From Cruorifilaria tuberocauda (lineage: Eukaryota > Nematoda > Chromadorea > Rhabditida > Onchocercidae), in NCBI GenBank assembly GCA_013365365.1, contig JABVXU010000010.1:186001-250000 (forward strand): a stretch of 64,000 bases of DNA, in the 5' to 3' direction. Positions within the stretch are counted from its first letter, which is position 1; each line of letters starts with the position of its first letter. Shown one piece after another: positions 37,701 through 49,013 of the stretch. The notes below the pieces were generated by a model. It was not told the origin of the DNA. It saw nothing but the letters and a program-made list of their open reading frames with translations, and did no database searches. The translations under genes were made by a program, and so were the position numbers.

Positions 37701-40123
37701 ATTGTTTTCCTACGTTCATTTCGTTTTCAATTCGAATATTATCAATCTTTCTTAGTTTATTCTCCATTAACTTAAAACAGTTAATGATTTAAAATTTTCA
37801 GTAGTCGATTACTGTTTCCGACAGTTTAGGTCTTGAGTGTCATTAAGTATTTTATTAGATATTTCTATGATGAAATCATTTACTCTTCCAACTCTATTCA
37901 AACTTTGAGTTTTGTATTACTAATTGAATTAAATTTCTCAGATTCCACTGATAACTTTCAAGCGTGAGAAGGAAGTCGCACGTCGTTTAATGTTTGATGG
38001 CTGTTGGCTTACTGAAGATAATGATGAGGAAAGGAGTTTGACGAATACTGTCTTCTGGTAAGATATTTCTATCACTCATATTTCTCCCACGTCATATGCG
38101 TGTGTAAAAAAATCTGCAAAAAGATTATATTCTTGAGTTTAAAATATCTTTTTTCACAGGTATATTGATCGTATCGTTATCAGTTCAAAATCATTTCCTA
38201 TGAAATATTGGGATAAATTCATTCGCCGGAAGACGAGACAGAAGTTCCGTAATCAGATTGATGAGGAAACATTAATTGCAGTGTTAGGCGAAGATAAATC
38301 GGCAACCGATAATACCTTTGATTACAGGTAACATGAAAAAGAAGTTAAACCTTTTTTCAATCGCTTTGATTGCACAACTTCGACTTTAATGTATAATTTA
38401 AGTTGTAAATATAAACTGAATAAAATATACTAAAAATTTTATAAATTATAAAAGAAATATATCTTAATTCTGTTTTCTACTTCATAAAAAACGATTTCGA
38501 CTTGAAACTTTCTGTTTCTTTAGATATGCATGTTGGTTATGGCTTGGAGTGATTTTGACCAACGGGCAGTTTTTATATCGTGTCCACTACTTACTTTGTT
38601 CAGCTCTTGGTGTCTTCGTTTCTCCGTTCTTCTATGCCTTTCATCTGATCGATGTCGTACTCTCTTTCCCCATGTTGAAAGCTATTTTGCAATCTGTTAC
38701 TCATAATTTACAACAGGTAATTACATTATTTTTGAAAAACATTGAAATTAAAATTCATTAATAATGAACAGAGAAAAAGTGAGATATGGCAAATAGGAAT
38801 GTGAGTTGTAGGATATGGCGTGTATAAAAGGATCATGCTTAAAATTTTTGAATTTAATTTGAGGAATAGCGCTTTAGTCAATCATAATGCTCAGCAGTTG
38901 TCTATTCTACTGAAACGCTTAACTTTCACAATTTCAATAAATTGTTGAAGACGAATTTAATTGACAAAAATTTATTGAATTAAAGAAAGAATCTAGTTTT
39001 CTGTTTTGTAGGTAAGACTTAGGCTGAAAGATCAGGCAACATTATTGATTGCTAATTTATTTCAGTTGATTTTGACAATTATGATGACATTGGTGGTTGT
39101 TTATTTGTATACTGTCCTGGCATTCAATTTCTTCCGCAAGTTTTACGTACAAGAAGGTGAAGGTGAAGAAGCACCGGATCGAAAATGTCACAATATGTTA
39201 ACGGTTAATTAATACCATCAATTTGCGTATGAGTATTTTATTATATAAACTGAAAAATCCTTGAAGTTTTCAGAAGATACATTGAAAAAAAAATGTCGTG
39301 ATGAGATAGTTTAAATGAATTTAGGAATGATTTAATCTTAAAAAATGAGGATAATCGTTCATTTCCCCAAAAAGAAAGAAAATGGTTCATTTTAGTGTTT
39401 CATCTATCATTTCTACGCGGGAGTACGCGCAGGTGGCGGTATCGGTGATGAGTTAGAATCTCCGTACGGTGACGATTTGGAATACTGGCGAATGCTTTAC
39501 GATATTTCCTTCTTTTTCTTCGTTATCATTATTTTACTTGCCATCATGCAAGGTTGGTAAAATTTTTTTCATCTAGAAAGGTCGATTATTTCAAATCAAT
39601 AAGTAGTTTGAGTTGATACATTTAATCAGAAATTTCATCATATTTTAGGTTTAATTATTGATGCATTCGGTGAATTACGTGATCAGCAGGAATCAGCAAC
39701 TGAGAAATTGGCATCATCCTGTTTTATTTGTGATATTGGTAAAGAAACGTTTGATCGATTGCCACGTGGTTTCGAGATACATACCTGCAAGGAGCATAAT
39801 TTTGCTAATTATCTGCAAGTTTTTTTCTCTCTGTCTTTCTCTTTCTTTTGTATATTAATTTATATAATAAAAGGAAAGAGTCTAGTGATTCTTCCTCTTC
39901 CTGAAAAAATATGGACGTCAAAAATACAAATGACTGATCTATCCAGATGTCATTTCTATTAATTTTCAGCTTCTTCCTTCAACATTTGGTGAACAAAGAT
40001 GAAACGGAATATACCGGTCAAGAGACATATGTGCGAGAGAAATACGATAATCGTGATTGGGAATTCTTTCCTGTTGGTGAATGTTTCATGAAACAGTATG
40101 AAGATCAGCTTTTACAGTCCTGA
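496..40123 (+). CDS. unc-68: Ryanodine receptor, ER/SR Ca2+ release channel (5' partial)
   Basis: Intracellular Ca2+-release channel of the ER/SR, a homotetramer driving excitation-contraction coupling. I assembled 90 exons; their lengths total 13,276 bases, which after one leading base gives exactly 4,425 codons including the stop TGA at 40121-40123. Order matches vertebrate RyRs: SPRY1, RyR repeats 1-2, SPRY2, SPRY3, RIH, RyR repeats 3-4, calmodulin-binding segment, RIH-associated domain, EF-hand pair, TM region, pore motif [12 protein letters not shown]-terminal Cys2His2 site and the end QYEDQL. About 640 N-terminal residues (MIR and first RIH regions) lie upstream of the window, giving about 5,060 in total, normal for the family. 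Three introns use GC-AG. Exon coordinates are in the segment entries. The vertebrate poly-Glu stretch is absent. Identity is certain; individual splice sites rest on frame and consensus only. Confidence 0.97.
1590..3073 (+). other. unc-68: RyR exons encoding RyR repeats 1 and 2 (P1 domain)
   Basis: Covers the end of exon 1403-1715 plus exons 1975-2078, 2287-2364, 2536-2695 and 2914-3073. The two repeats are visible as [13 protein letters not shown] followed by [16 protein letters not shown], and [20 protein letters not shown]. Exon 2914 begins after a weak acceptor (GTTGAAG); it is chosen because it gives the only frame continuing into SPRYLVQY-like vertebrate sequence (here [11 protein letters not shown]). 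Confidence 0.9.
3247..5205 (+). other. unc-68: RyR exons encoding SPRY2 and following linker
   Basis: Exons 3247-3445, 3586-3718, 3851-4023, 4202-4343, 4808-4905 and 5079-5205. SPRY2 landmarks are [38 protein letters not shown] and [12 protein letters not shown]. Then come WYAKRLPQF and YIRLSLPVK, which align with vertebrate WFSKSLPQF and FLRLSLPVQ. All phases agree. The 463-base intron 4344-4807 holds no exon that fits the reading phase. Confidence 0.92.
5206..6805 (+). other. Large RyR intron (1.6 kb)
   Basis: No coding similarity seen. It contains a degenerate direct repeat of roughly 70-75 bases (about 5959-6033 and 6049-6112): each copy starts with GACAAAACT(G/T)GTAAACA and contains CCAGAAC(G/A)A. 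The acceptor is CTCTTTCAG at 6797-6805. Confidence 0.6.
6806..8920 (+). other. unc-68: RyR exons of the divergent SPRY2-SPRY3 linker
   Basis: Exons 6806-6927, 7795-7893, 8013-8027 (15 bases), 8336-8436 and 8736-8920. This is the poorly conserved segment between SPRY2 and SPRY3 (the DR2 area of vertebrate RyRs). It is rich in Ser, Arg and Lys ([40 protein letters not shown]). Support comes from splice consensus and an unbroken frame, since conservation is weak. Confidence 0.8.
8013..8027 (+). other. unc-68: 15-base microexon in RyR
   Basis: A 15-base exon flanked by the acceptor TCATTTCAG and the donor GTAAGT. It carries four complete codons plus split codons (reading R-Q-S-L-Y-V across its junctions). 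Because its length is a multiple of three and the neighbouring phases match, inclusion or skipping both keep the frame, so it could be a cassette exon. Confidence 0.7.
9034..10996 (+). other. unc-68: RyR exons encoding SPRY3 and following segment
   Basis: Exons 9034-9206, 9462-9630, 9827-9913, 10200-10362 and 10766-10996. Landmarks are [65 protein letters not shown] and [13 protein letters not shown], all matching the vertebrate SPRY3 region (CVWAGWVTPDYH, CPPRL, VAHALCSHVD). The intron after 9913 needs a GC donor (GCAAGT). Confidence 0.93.
11266..13836 (+). other. unc-68: RyR exons of the junctional solenoid
   Basis: Exons 11266-11494, 11987-12139, 12290-12405, 12642-12828, 12918-13002, 13113-13228, 13439-13630 and 13722-13836. 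Landmarks are [84 protein letters not shown] and [11 protein letters not shown]. Where vertebrate RyR1 carries a long poly-Glu run there is no acidic expansion here. Exon 13113 ends at 13228 with the donor GTTTGT; reading on to the stop at 13316 would lose the conserved frame. Confidence 0.9.
16790..18726 (+). other. Large RyR intron (1.9 kb)
   Basis: No exon that fits the phase and no recognisable coding sequence. It contains a perfect-looking 23-base tandem duplication at 18481-18526, described separately. Confidence 0.55.
18481..18526 (+). repeat. 23-base tandem duplication in RyR intron
   Basis: Two adjacent copies (18481-18503 and 18504-18526) of a unit beginning GATTTAGGAATTATAAGGCT. 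They differ only at the final base (AAT versus AAC). It looks like a recent local duplication. Confidence 0.85.
19959..22486 (+). other. unc-68: RyR exons encoding RyR repeats 3 and 4 (P2 domain)
   Basis: Exons 19959-20142, 20350-20540, 20804-20893, 21133-21265, 21596-21708, 21813-21958, 22069-22279 and 22371-22486. Landmarks are [60 protein letters not shown] and [16 protein letters not shown], aligning with vertebrate RyR repeats 3/4 (FAEYTHEKWAFDK, AENYHNTWGRKKK). In mammalian RyR2 this domain carries the regulatory phosphorylation sites. The 21265/21596 junction has a second self-consistent pairing (21269/21609). Confidence 0.92.
22778..26113 (+). other. unc-68: RyR exons of the central bridging solenoid
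   Basis: Exons 22778-22888, 22989-23230, 23348-23456, 23578-23714, 24033-24219, 24516-24792, 25020-25160, 25427-25573, 25645-25833 and 25967-26113. Landmarks are [95 protein letters not shown] and [12 protein letters not shown]. All align with the equivalent vertebrate region and all phases agree. The segment ends VAILHV, directly before the calmodulin-binding segment. Confidence 0.93.
26114..28439 (+). other. RyR intronic interval upstream of the calmodulin-binding exons
   Basis: Intron of 2.3 kb (1,019 bases upstream of the candidate microexon and 1,274 bases after it if that exon is used). It contains a pyrimidine-rich CT tract at about 26485-26526, the sort of sequence bound by PTB-like splicing regulators (inference). 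No other in-phase exon was seen. Confidence 0.55.
27133..27165 (+). other. unc-68: Candidate 33-base alternative RyR microexon
   Basis: Eleven codons ([11 protein letters not shown]) between the acceptor ATTTATAG and the strong donor CGG|GTGAGT. Phase 0 at both ends matches exons 25967-26113 and 28440-28552 exactly, and there is no stop. Vertebrate RyRs have no insertion here (VLYHLEQTEHP is continuous), so if real this is an optional basic insert immediately N-terminal of the calmodulin-binding segment. It is left out of the 90-exon model. Confidence 0.45.
28440..28552 (+). other. unc-68: RyR calmodulin-binding exon, version A
   Basis: 113-base exon, phase 0 in and phase 2 out, beginning [13 protein letters not shown]. 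It aligns with mammalian RyR1 3614-3643, the calmodulin-binding peptide: Trp codon at 28473, the basic run QRKR, then AVVACFRM with Cys codon 28518 and Phe codon 28521. Trp, Cys and Phe keep the exact RyR1 spacing (Trp3620, Cys3635, Phe3636). In mammals Trp3620 and Phe3636 anchor calmodulin and Cys3635 is a redox-reactive thiol; this is family knowledge, not shown by the sequence. Confidence 0.93.
29418..29527 (+). other. unc-68: RyR calmodulin-binding exon, version B (alternative)
   Basis: 110-base exon between the acceptor TTATCACAG and the donor GTAAGC, with the same phases as version A (0 in, 2 out) and no stop. It has the same length as A from the Trp codon (29448) to the donor. Eight of the 29 residues from two before Trp to the exon end are identical to A: Trp-Lys, Gln-Arg-x-Arg, one Arg and Leu-Tyr. 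The Cys-Phe pair of A is Leu-Ile here. Both exons could not be read in series sensibly, because A ends in phase 2 and B needs phase 0. Hence it is most likely mutually exclusive with A. Confidence 0.75.
30651..32790 (+). other. unc-68: RyR exons of the post-calmodulin solenoid and RIH-associated domain
   Basis: Exons 30651-30744, 30950-31026, 31255-31444, 31591-31770, 32055-32168, 32253-32373 and 32573-32790. Landmarks are [16 protein letters not shown], an acidic stretch ([14 protein letters not shown]), [48 protein letters not shown] and [18 protein letters not shown], aligning with vertebrate LFRFLQLLCEGHN and [17 protein letters not shown] (RIH-associated domain). Phases agree throughout. 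Confidence 0.93.
32917..34011 (+). other. unc-68: RyR exons encoding the EF-hand pair
   Basis: Exons 32917-33103, 33343-33559 and 33908-34011. The first loop, 33486-33521, reads [12 protein letters not shown] and the second, 33939-33974, reads [12 protein letters not shown]. Both have acidic or Asn ligands at positions 1, 3, 5 and 12 and Gly at 6, so both fit the canonical EF-hand consensus. The corresponding RyR1 loops lack several ligands. Upstream landmarks [13 protein letters not shown] and [16 protein letters not shown] match the family. Confidence 0.93.
33778..33875 (+). repeat. Degenerate tandem repeat in RyR intron
   Basis: Three copies of a motif of the form TTACTTGCA(T/C)CAT, at 33781, 33805 and 33841, interleaved with TTAGCT(T/C)AAT elements. 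It is confined to the intron between the two EF-hand exons. Confidence 0.7.
34279..36812 (+). other. unc-68: RyR exons before and including the first transmembrane block
   Basis: Exons 34279-34492, 34741-34843, 35017-35120, 35373-35483, 35738-35917, 36026-36168, 36486-36561 and 36668-36812. Landmarks are [40 protein letters not shown] and QHAAEIS. A hydrophobic block then follows in exon 35738 ([27 protein letters not shown]), and after it a Pro/Gln-rich linker variable between species. The intron after 34492 needs a GC donor (AG|GCTAGT), because the only GT nearby breaks the frame. Confidence 0.88.
36990..40123 (+). other. unc-68: RyR transmembrane, pore and C-terminal exons
   Basis: Exons 36990-37110, 37218-37300, 37613-37684, 37942-38057, 38160-38327, 38524-38716, 39012-39203, 39396-39552, 39649-39814 and 39970-40123. 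Hydrophobic segments include [46 protein letters not shown] and [15 protein letters not shown] (inner helix S6). The selectivity filter GGGIGDE is at 39432-39452. The C-terminal Cys2His2 site (CFIC then [10 protein letters not shown]) and [11 protein letters not shown] are conserved. The intron after 39814 uses a GC donor (GCAAGT). The protein ends in a short tail after QYEDQL. Confidence 0.96.
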
Positions 40124-42463
40124 TAACTGAATTCTGGAAACGTGAAACTAGAACTCGAAGTGATTTTAAGATTTCCAATTGTGCTTAATTAAGATATGTT
40201 AAAATTCTCGATTGTTATCCGCTAACCATAATCAACCATAGCGCATTATTAATTTAGCTGAGCAGCTAATTATCTAGCTAAAAAGTTGAAGTATTTTTTA
40301 GGAATTACTAGTCAATTAGTTTAAAATATTGAATTAGAATTGAAACTCTTACTTTGATGCAAAAAATCTCAAAAATTCAAATGTTAAGGAAACGGTTTCG
40401 TCATTCTATGCTGATAGTAAGCCTTTGGAAGAGTGTTATAGCTTCTCTACAGTTCTTTTCTATACAGATGTCATGCCTTTTCCATAGTTCTCTTCTGTAT
40501 AGGTGCATTTGCACCTTTTGAAGTATCTTCAACATCAATATTTAGTTTACTTATCTGGTAAACATTGCTTCCATACAGTCCTGTCATATTTCGATGAATT
40601 GAAATGTATTTACAGTGAGAAAATAAAGTAAAAAATAATCAAACAAAATGAATTATGGATTTTGTGGATTTGTGGATTTTGCAGTATAAAGCAAACAAAG
40701 AAGTACTTTTGGGAACTGTTGAAATTGAGCTAAAAATTTGGAATTGCCAAGAAAGAAAGTCAGCTGTATTTCAAAATTCAATTTCCTATGCTAGCCTTTT
40801 TTCTCTTCTCCCTCTCTAATAAAGAAAGAATTTGGGAAAAAATCTCGGAGGAATTTAAAAGTCCACTTTTCGCAACTTTATCTCATAGCTGCAAATGAAG
40901 TGATTTCAATTCGTGATTGCTACCACAGATATTCTTTACGTTTCCTCTTTTCCATGAAAATCAGAGAAAAGAAAAGGGTAATGAAATGTTTCTCGAATTT
41001 GATCAATATCACATTTTTGCTATCAAATAACAGGGCAATAACTGTCACATATTAAAATGCAAAAGAGATTGGAAGATGATATGATTGCTTTTTATTTTGA
41101 ATTTTAACTATTGCCCTGTTGAATATGTAATATGTAACAATTCATGCTTGGAATCAATTAAATTCGAAAAAATAAAAATAATCGTAAGCGAGGAGGAAGA
41201 AAACTGAAAAGCACTGAGTAAAACAAAAGTTAGTAGGATAGTAAATTATAAGATTACTGCAAAATTATCTTTAAAGTAATAAGTTGAAAAAAGCTTGATT
41301 TGGTTAAATCAAATTTATTTGAAATGTTTAATATGAAAGAAATCACCTCAGTGATTCCTTATTTCTCTTTTAATTAGCATTCTTGCAATATCAACAAAAA
41401 GAAAGAATTTTCATTTTTACTTGTGAAGCTTTTATTTCATTTACTCTCACCTGTCAATAAATCTTCGTAATTTTCTTCTATGGACAGCGAGCAATTAATT
41501 CTCAACATATCATCATGTATTATTTAGAAAACGATTGCTCTTAATGATAACAATAATAAAGTAATGCAAGAAAGGATCAATAAAATAAATTGATATTCCA
41601 AATTCATTGAGCTCTCATTTTAAATTTATAAATCACCAGCTATATTTTAAAAAATTTGCCATTCTTGCACACCTGTATAAATAAAATATAAACGATTCTT
41701 CTCCTATTTCTTCTCTTTTATTGCTACCTCTTATGCTTCCACGTATCTTCGCAGTTTTCATCGTCACCATTTCCTCCTGACTGAATCTCATTTGATATTT
41801 CCATGAATCAGTAATTCTTTAAACTTCTGGTTCTAAAAACATTTACTGTTACTTTTCAAATGATTTAAACTTTTAAAATCAATGATTTAATAAGACTGTG
41901 ACTTGAACTCGCATAACCAATGTATCCAAACTTCACGATGATAATTAGCATATTATAGTAAACAACAAATATTTAATTTTCATCTAAAATTCATATAGTT
42001 CATAAATCGTCAAAATTACACTTTTACGTGATTGGAAGAATAACGATTATTTATGATACTTCTAAATATAAGTAGTGCTATATTCTCCTCTTGCATTCAT
42101 GTTCCATTCCGTTATTTATGAGAATTAATATTAAATTAAATTTATTAATATCCATTACTTTTTTGTTGCTATTCATATGAATGTTATTTCAATGGAATAT
42201 TTCTTACGTTGAACTTGATTGCTTTGCAAATAGCATTTAGTATCACAGAAAAACGGAAATTGTTATCGCTGGAAGTTCAGTAAATAATTGAAAAATGCAA
42301 TGACCGGGAATTTTTATGAGTAATTAAATAAACAAATTAATTCCCACAATATTCTTTTTGTCTAAATGTTGCAATATAAATCTTTTGGTTTCTGGAAGAA
42401 TGGACACTAACCTTGATATGCAATTATTTCATTTTTCGGGTAAAGTAAAATAATTTAATTAAG
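40124..42463 (+). other. RyR 3' UTR and intergenic spacer
   Basis: The first clear poly(A) signal, AATAAA, is at 40622-40627, about 500 bases after the stop. Beyond it is A/T-rich sequence with no supported gene. I looked here for a hydrophobic exon that could be the membrane anchor of the downstream C2 gene and found none. Confidence 0.6.
40622..40627 (+). terminator. Poly(A) signal of the RyR gene
   Basis: AATAAA in the only good context between the RyR stop codon and 40700. Assigned by position. Confidence 0.5.
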
Positions 42464-44816
<2,353 letters not shown>

Positions 44817-45880
44817 TTTCTTATCATCAAAGTTGTGTGTTAATTTCCTAGCCTGGAAATATTAAGTAATAACTAACAAACAAAAAACTTAAGAATAAAT
44901 AAACAAAAATAACAAGTCAGAAAAGATTAGCAAAATGATGAAAATTGTTTCGTTTATTTCTAACAATTTTGGCAATTTTATCAAGAAAGATAATCTCACG
45001 AAATTTTTAGCCGCTTAATTGAACTTAATTTTTTTCACTTTGAATATAATTTAACTCTTTCACTTTACTTCACTTCTATTTTCACTTCAACCATTCAATG
45101 AAAAAACTTTTTTAGGAGAAAACATTTTTTTCAACATCCGTTGAAAAAGTACTTTTCTTTCATCCATTTGTTATTGCATGGAAAGTAATATTTTTTGAGA
45201 TTTCAAAACATTCGATTCTCTCAAACAATTAATCAAACTTAATTTGATAGTATAAATGGATGGAAATAAATCATTTAATCATTGCAGGAAATATTGTATT
45301 CTGCAGCATTTTTCAAAATATTTTCCTGTTAAATTGTCAATGATTCGCATAAATAAACTTTATTTGTTTCCTCAATTTCGATTAATCTAATTAAATCGCA
45401 TTAAGAATTTCTCTAATGCTTACCATACAAATATTTATGTGAGCATTTCTCTTGTCGAACAATTCCTGCAGTAAACTTTTCCATTCTTCAAACATACAGT
45501 AACAAATAAAATATAACAGAATATGCTTTCATCTACCATTTTCAGTTTGAAAGAATTGATAATTGACAGTGTCTGTTTTTGAATTACATTTCTCAGAAAG
45601 CTATCAATGAAATTGAATTTTGAATGATTTTGAGAGAGAAATTTGAGAGATAAATAAATAGAGAGCTATTTGGTTTATTGTTGTAGGATAAAAACATGAA
45701 ATTCAACGCAATCTTATTCATCTAATTTCAAAAAGAATTTCTAATAGTCTTTTTCCTCATTCATTTTATGAAAGATGACAGTTCAAGGATCGATGATATC
45801 ATTATTTATTGAAAGAAATTCACTTCCTTGACTGATTTTAATCATACTTCCGTAATTCCACCATTTCTGAGAAATAGAAA

Positions 45881-45900
45881 AGGTCACATTCCCGTGACCT
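45881..45900. promoter_or_regulatory. AGGTCA-N8-TGACCT inverted element
   Basis: Two hexamers of the nuclear-receptor half-site consensus facing each other across 8 bases (45881-45886 and 45895-45900). The symmetry extends to 7 bases per arm. It could be a nuclear hormone receptor site or just a small hairpin; there is no functional evidence. Confidence 0.3.
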
Positions 45901-46004
45901 GGTAGCTATAAGCAATTAAAGTGCTTATATTTTTATATTCAAATAATCAAAAGTAGTTATATTAATATTAGTTAATTTGTCCATAAAAAACGAAATTCGA
46001 TATA

Positions 46005-46140
46005 AAGTCCGGTTTCCGTTAAAACCATTTTTAAATTAAATGATTGATGTGATATGAGTTAAGCGAAGTAAGATTATGTAAATACGCATTGAAAAGAACT
46101 TGCCTCTGACAAGTTGAAAACGGAAACGGAAACCGGACTT
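46005..46140. repeat. Inverted repeat, 16-base perfect arms
   Basis: The left arm 46005-46020 (AAGTCCGGTTTCCGTT) and the right arm 46125-46140 are exact reverse complements around a 104-base loop. The arms are GC-richer than the surroundings. Possibly the ends of a small non-autonomous element; no coding content inside. Confidence 0.75.
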
Positions 46141-46590
46141 GATGAAAGCGTCGTCCGCATGATGCTTCTGTTGAATTTTGAATTCTTCGTTTTTGCAATG
46201 TCCCATCTCGATTTTCATTCTTCATAATATCGTTGCTATAACAACCTCTCTTGCAAGGAAACTGGAATTGATCGATTAGTAGCGATCGATTTGAAGAATT
46301 GAATGGTACGCTGTCGCGGCTCTATGCAAATTTGATTCCTTTGTTCTGAATTTATTTTCTTATTTAAACTTTGCATGTCTTGTGGCTGGTTTTTTTTGCT
46401 CGACAATTGCTACCTTTATATTACCTGAGAAGTATTCTACCTACCTTATATCATAAATGTTGGAAGTGAAGAAAGTGAGTGGAACGAAGATTGAAAAAAT
46501 CGGGAAAGTTCCCTATTTTAAACTGAAAAGTGAATGATTGATATGATGTGATAGAGTTAAGACAAGTAAGTTCACAAAATAACCGTATTA
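46031..46590. repeat. Diverged direct repeat pair
   Basis: A segment at about 46037-46074 (AATGATTGATGTGATATGAG, then GAAGTAAG) is repeated with changes at about 46533-46570 (AATGATTGATATGATGTGAT, then ACAAGTAAG). Both copies carry the same GAGTTAAG core. This suggests an old dispersed repeat. Confidence 0.5.
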
Positions 46591-47236
46591 AAACAGAATT
46601 TGCTAATATGCAATGATCTGAATTTCTGCACATTTTTAACGACCCCAACGTGCTCAGCAAACATTGTTATGCACTATCGATCCGGTAAATAATGTTAGGT
46701 ATTATCGCAGTGCCGGCATTATCAATTATTGAAAAGTAAAGAGAGACCGCAAACACATGGTCTGTGTTGTCCAACTCATCAATGGCCATGTATATATCTT
46801 TCTTAAATCTGTCGACCAAAGATTGGTTGGCTTCCCGTCTCCGCCTTATTTATTGCGATCAATTTTATTGATAAAATTAGATGACCTATCCTTATGCTTT
46901 ACTGATATTTTATTTAGTATCTATCTCTCTTTTGTCGTTTGGTTGATTTTTGCATTAAATGATTTGAAACCGATTATTAACAACTGTTGATAATTCTGTG
47001 AAATATAATTTCAATACAATGTTTTTTATTTGAAATACAATTCTTAGAAATCAACAATTATTGTTGAAAGTGTTTGGAGTTAAATTAGCGGTTGAATGCA
47101 TAGAATGCATCCATCATTATTTTGTATTGTCGTACAGTTATTTTACAAAAGAATGAGTCAGCCATTCCTCTTTTATTTCATATCTTTGAATTTTTTAAAA
47201 TAAGGAAAAGAAATTTATTAAGAAATTAAGAATTTA

Positions 47237-47300
47237 TTTTTGAACAGATAATTTTAGCAATGACATATATATGTCATTGCTAAAATTATCTGTTCAAAAA
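47237..47300. repeat. Perfect 64-base palindrome
   Basis: Every base pairs with its mirror partner about the centre between 47268 and 47269. Each 32-base half starts TTTTTGAACAGATAATTTTA. There is no spacer, so it can extrude as a cruciform or be transcribed as a continuous hairpin. No gene overlaps it. Confidence 0.92.
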
Positions 47301-49000
47301 TTCCTACAGTCATCCGAATCAGGCAATCATTGGCCTGAAATTGCAAGCCAATACTTTCTTAGATTTCCAATTGAAAAATGAAAAGAATTTTTAATGGGAA
47401 AATAGGTGGAGACGTAGTTTGAAGCTTATTTTGAGGAGAAAAAATTGACGGGAAGAAATTGTCATCAATCTTTTTCTTCTCTAAATGCATTCCATACTTA
47501 CCTTCCATATTTGTTATTTATTCATTCAGTACTATAAATTAGTCTCGATCATAAAAATTCATTTACCTATAATTCAATAAACGAACTTTCACGCCATTCA
47601 GGGATGTATTCACATTGATCTTATACTTGATCTCATGATAGAAATTAGATCACTATATCAGATGCTATAAGGTTAAGTTCATTTTTTGGTTGTTCATTTT
47701 TCCAACTCCAATTTTGTAGGAATCGGTACTTTCCAATCATTCACTGTTTCTTTTTCTTTATTGTTTTTAAATGCAATTCATTTTTTACAAATAGTGTTTA
47801 TAACAAAAAAGCGTAGTACCCTCCAAGTATTATCCAAAAAATTTTCAGATAAATATAAAAATTTATACAAAAATTCCGTTTACTCAAAAATAATATTAAA
47901 ATTCTTCGAAAAAAATCGAAGTAAAAAAAAACGAAAGAATTTACGATAACTTACCTTCTACCACAATAAATCGATCGTTAACTTTTCAGATGAAAACAGC
48001 AATTGTCAGATAGAAAAAGAGAAAAGAATATAATTCATGAATTTTAAAAGAAATATTTATTGATGAGAAGAATCGATCGTTCCTTTTCCGATGAAATGAA
48101 CGTACTTTTTAAAAGTATGTAAGTGAAGGCAGTGAGAGGAAAGAGTTTCTCTTCATTGTTAGAAGTTTGAAATTCGTTCTCGCATTGGATCGGAATGATT
48201 AAACATTCTCTGAGAAGTAATGTGGTATTAATCGCATCTGATTACCTCAGAAACTTTGAGATTCTCAGTGCTTCTGAATCCTTCAACTCTCGACGAAATG
48301 TCGGATTGAATGGAATAAGGGCGAGTTTTACTACTTTTGGAATAAGTTATACTTATTAAATCATATATCCTTTCAAACTTCAACTCATCAAACAACACTG
48401 CAATAATTGCAATCCAAAAACATTTAACATTAATTTAAATTTAATCTTTGGTTCCAACTCTTTATTATTGTATATTTAGAGCACTGTTTCGAAATAATAC
48501 AAGTGTGCTCTACATGTGTGTGTATCTGTGTTCTGCATGTATGTACGTGAATAATCGATGGGTCCATGTAGGATTCATCAACATAACTGTTGTAATTAAA
48601 TACTTTGCTCTCATTCAATGATTCCACTTGTCATCCAACTGAATCATCGAATGCATTTAATATAACTTCGCAGTGTTGAAATGCTTTCTATGGCCTTAAT
48701 TGAAATGTTTCTTTGATACTCTATGGAAGGAAATTTCTCGGAGTTTAGAATGGATGGAATCGCAATAGATTCTCACTAGGAAGATATGGTTTTGATGTGA
48801 TGAGATCGATGATTAGAGTAAATGATTTCATGTTATTTTATAAATATGTGAGATCGCCTTAGGCAAGAGAAATTCTTGATCATTTAAGTTTTGTGTGATG
48901 TTAAGAGATGAGAAGAATATCCTTTGTTCACACTACTCGTTATATCAAGAGGTCGACTCGTTCTCTTACAACTACTGTTTTTTTTTCAGATTAGTATTTC

Positions 49001-49012
49001 TGATTTCGCAGG
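49001..49012 (+). promoter_or_regulatory. Probable splice acceptor just upstream of CX gene 1 start
   Basis: TTTCGCAG ends at 49011, three bases before the ATG at 49014. A second, more pyrimidine-rich acceptor (TTTTTTTTCAG) ends at about 48989. Either could receive a spliced leader or close a 5' UTR intron; the sequence cannot tell which. Confidence 0.4.
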
Positions 49013-49013
49013 C

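Larger units (their letters stand above)
44817..49013 (+). other. 4.2 kb intergenic region with palindromes
   Basis: Poly(A) signal AATAAA at 44894-44899 serves the C2 gene. No supported protein-coding gene follows. Structured elements are listed separately: the AGGTCA/TGACCT inverted pair, a 16-base inverted repeat, a diverged direct repeat and a 64-base perfect palindrome. Confidence 0.6.

Noticed and set aside
39819..39820. GT donor after CAA at 39819 for the RyR exon 39649
   Set aside because: It would put the last exon out of frame; the GC donor at 39815 gives ANYLFFLQHL, as in other RyRs.
46757..46990. 77-codon hydrophobic open frame
   Set aside because: No splice context, no family likeness, and the hydrophobicity is that expected from T-rich DNA.
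47686..47949. 87-codon Phe/Lys-rich open frame
   Set aside because: Composition is that of A/T-rich non-coding DNA and there is no recognisable domain.
48924..49013. Upstream in-frame ATG extending CX gene 1 by 30 codons
   Set aside because: It would place an extra segment before a good signal peptide and spans two acceptor-like sites; the ATG at 49014 is preferred.
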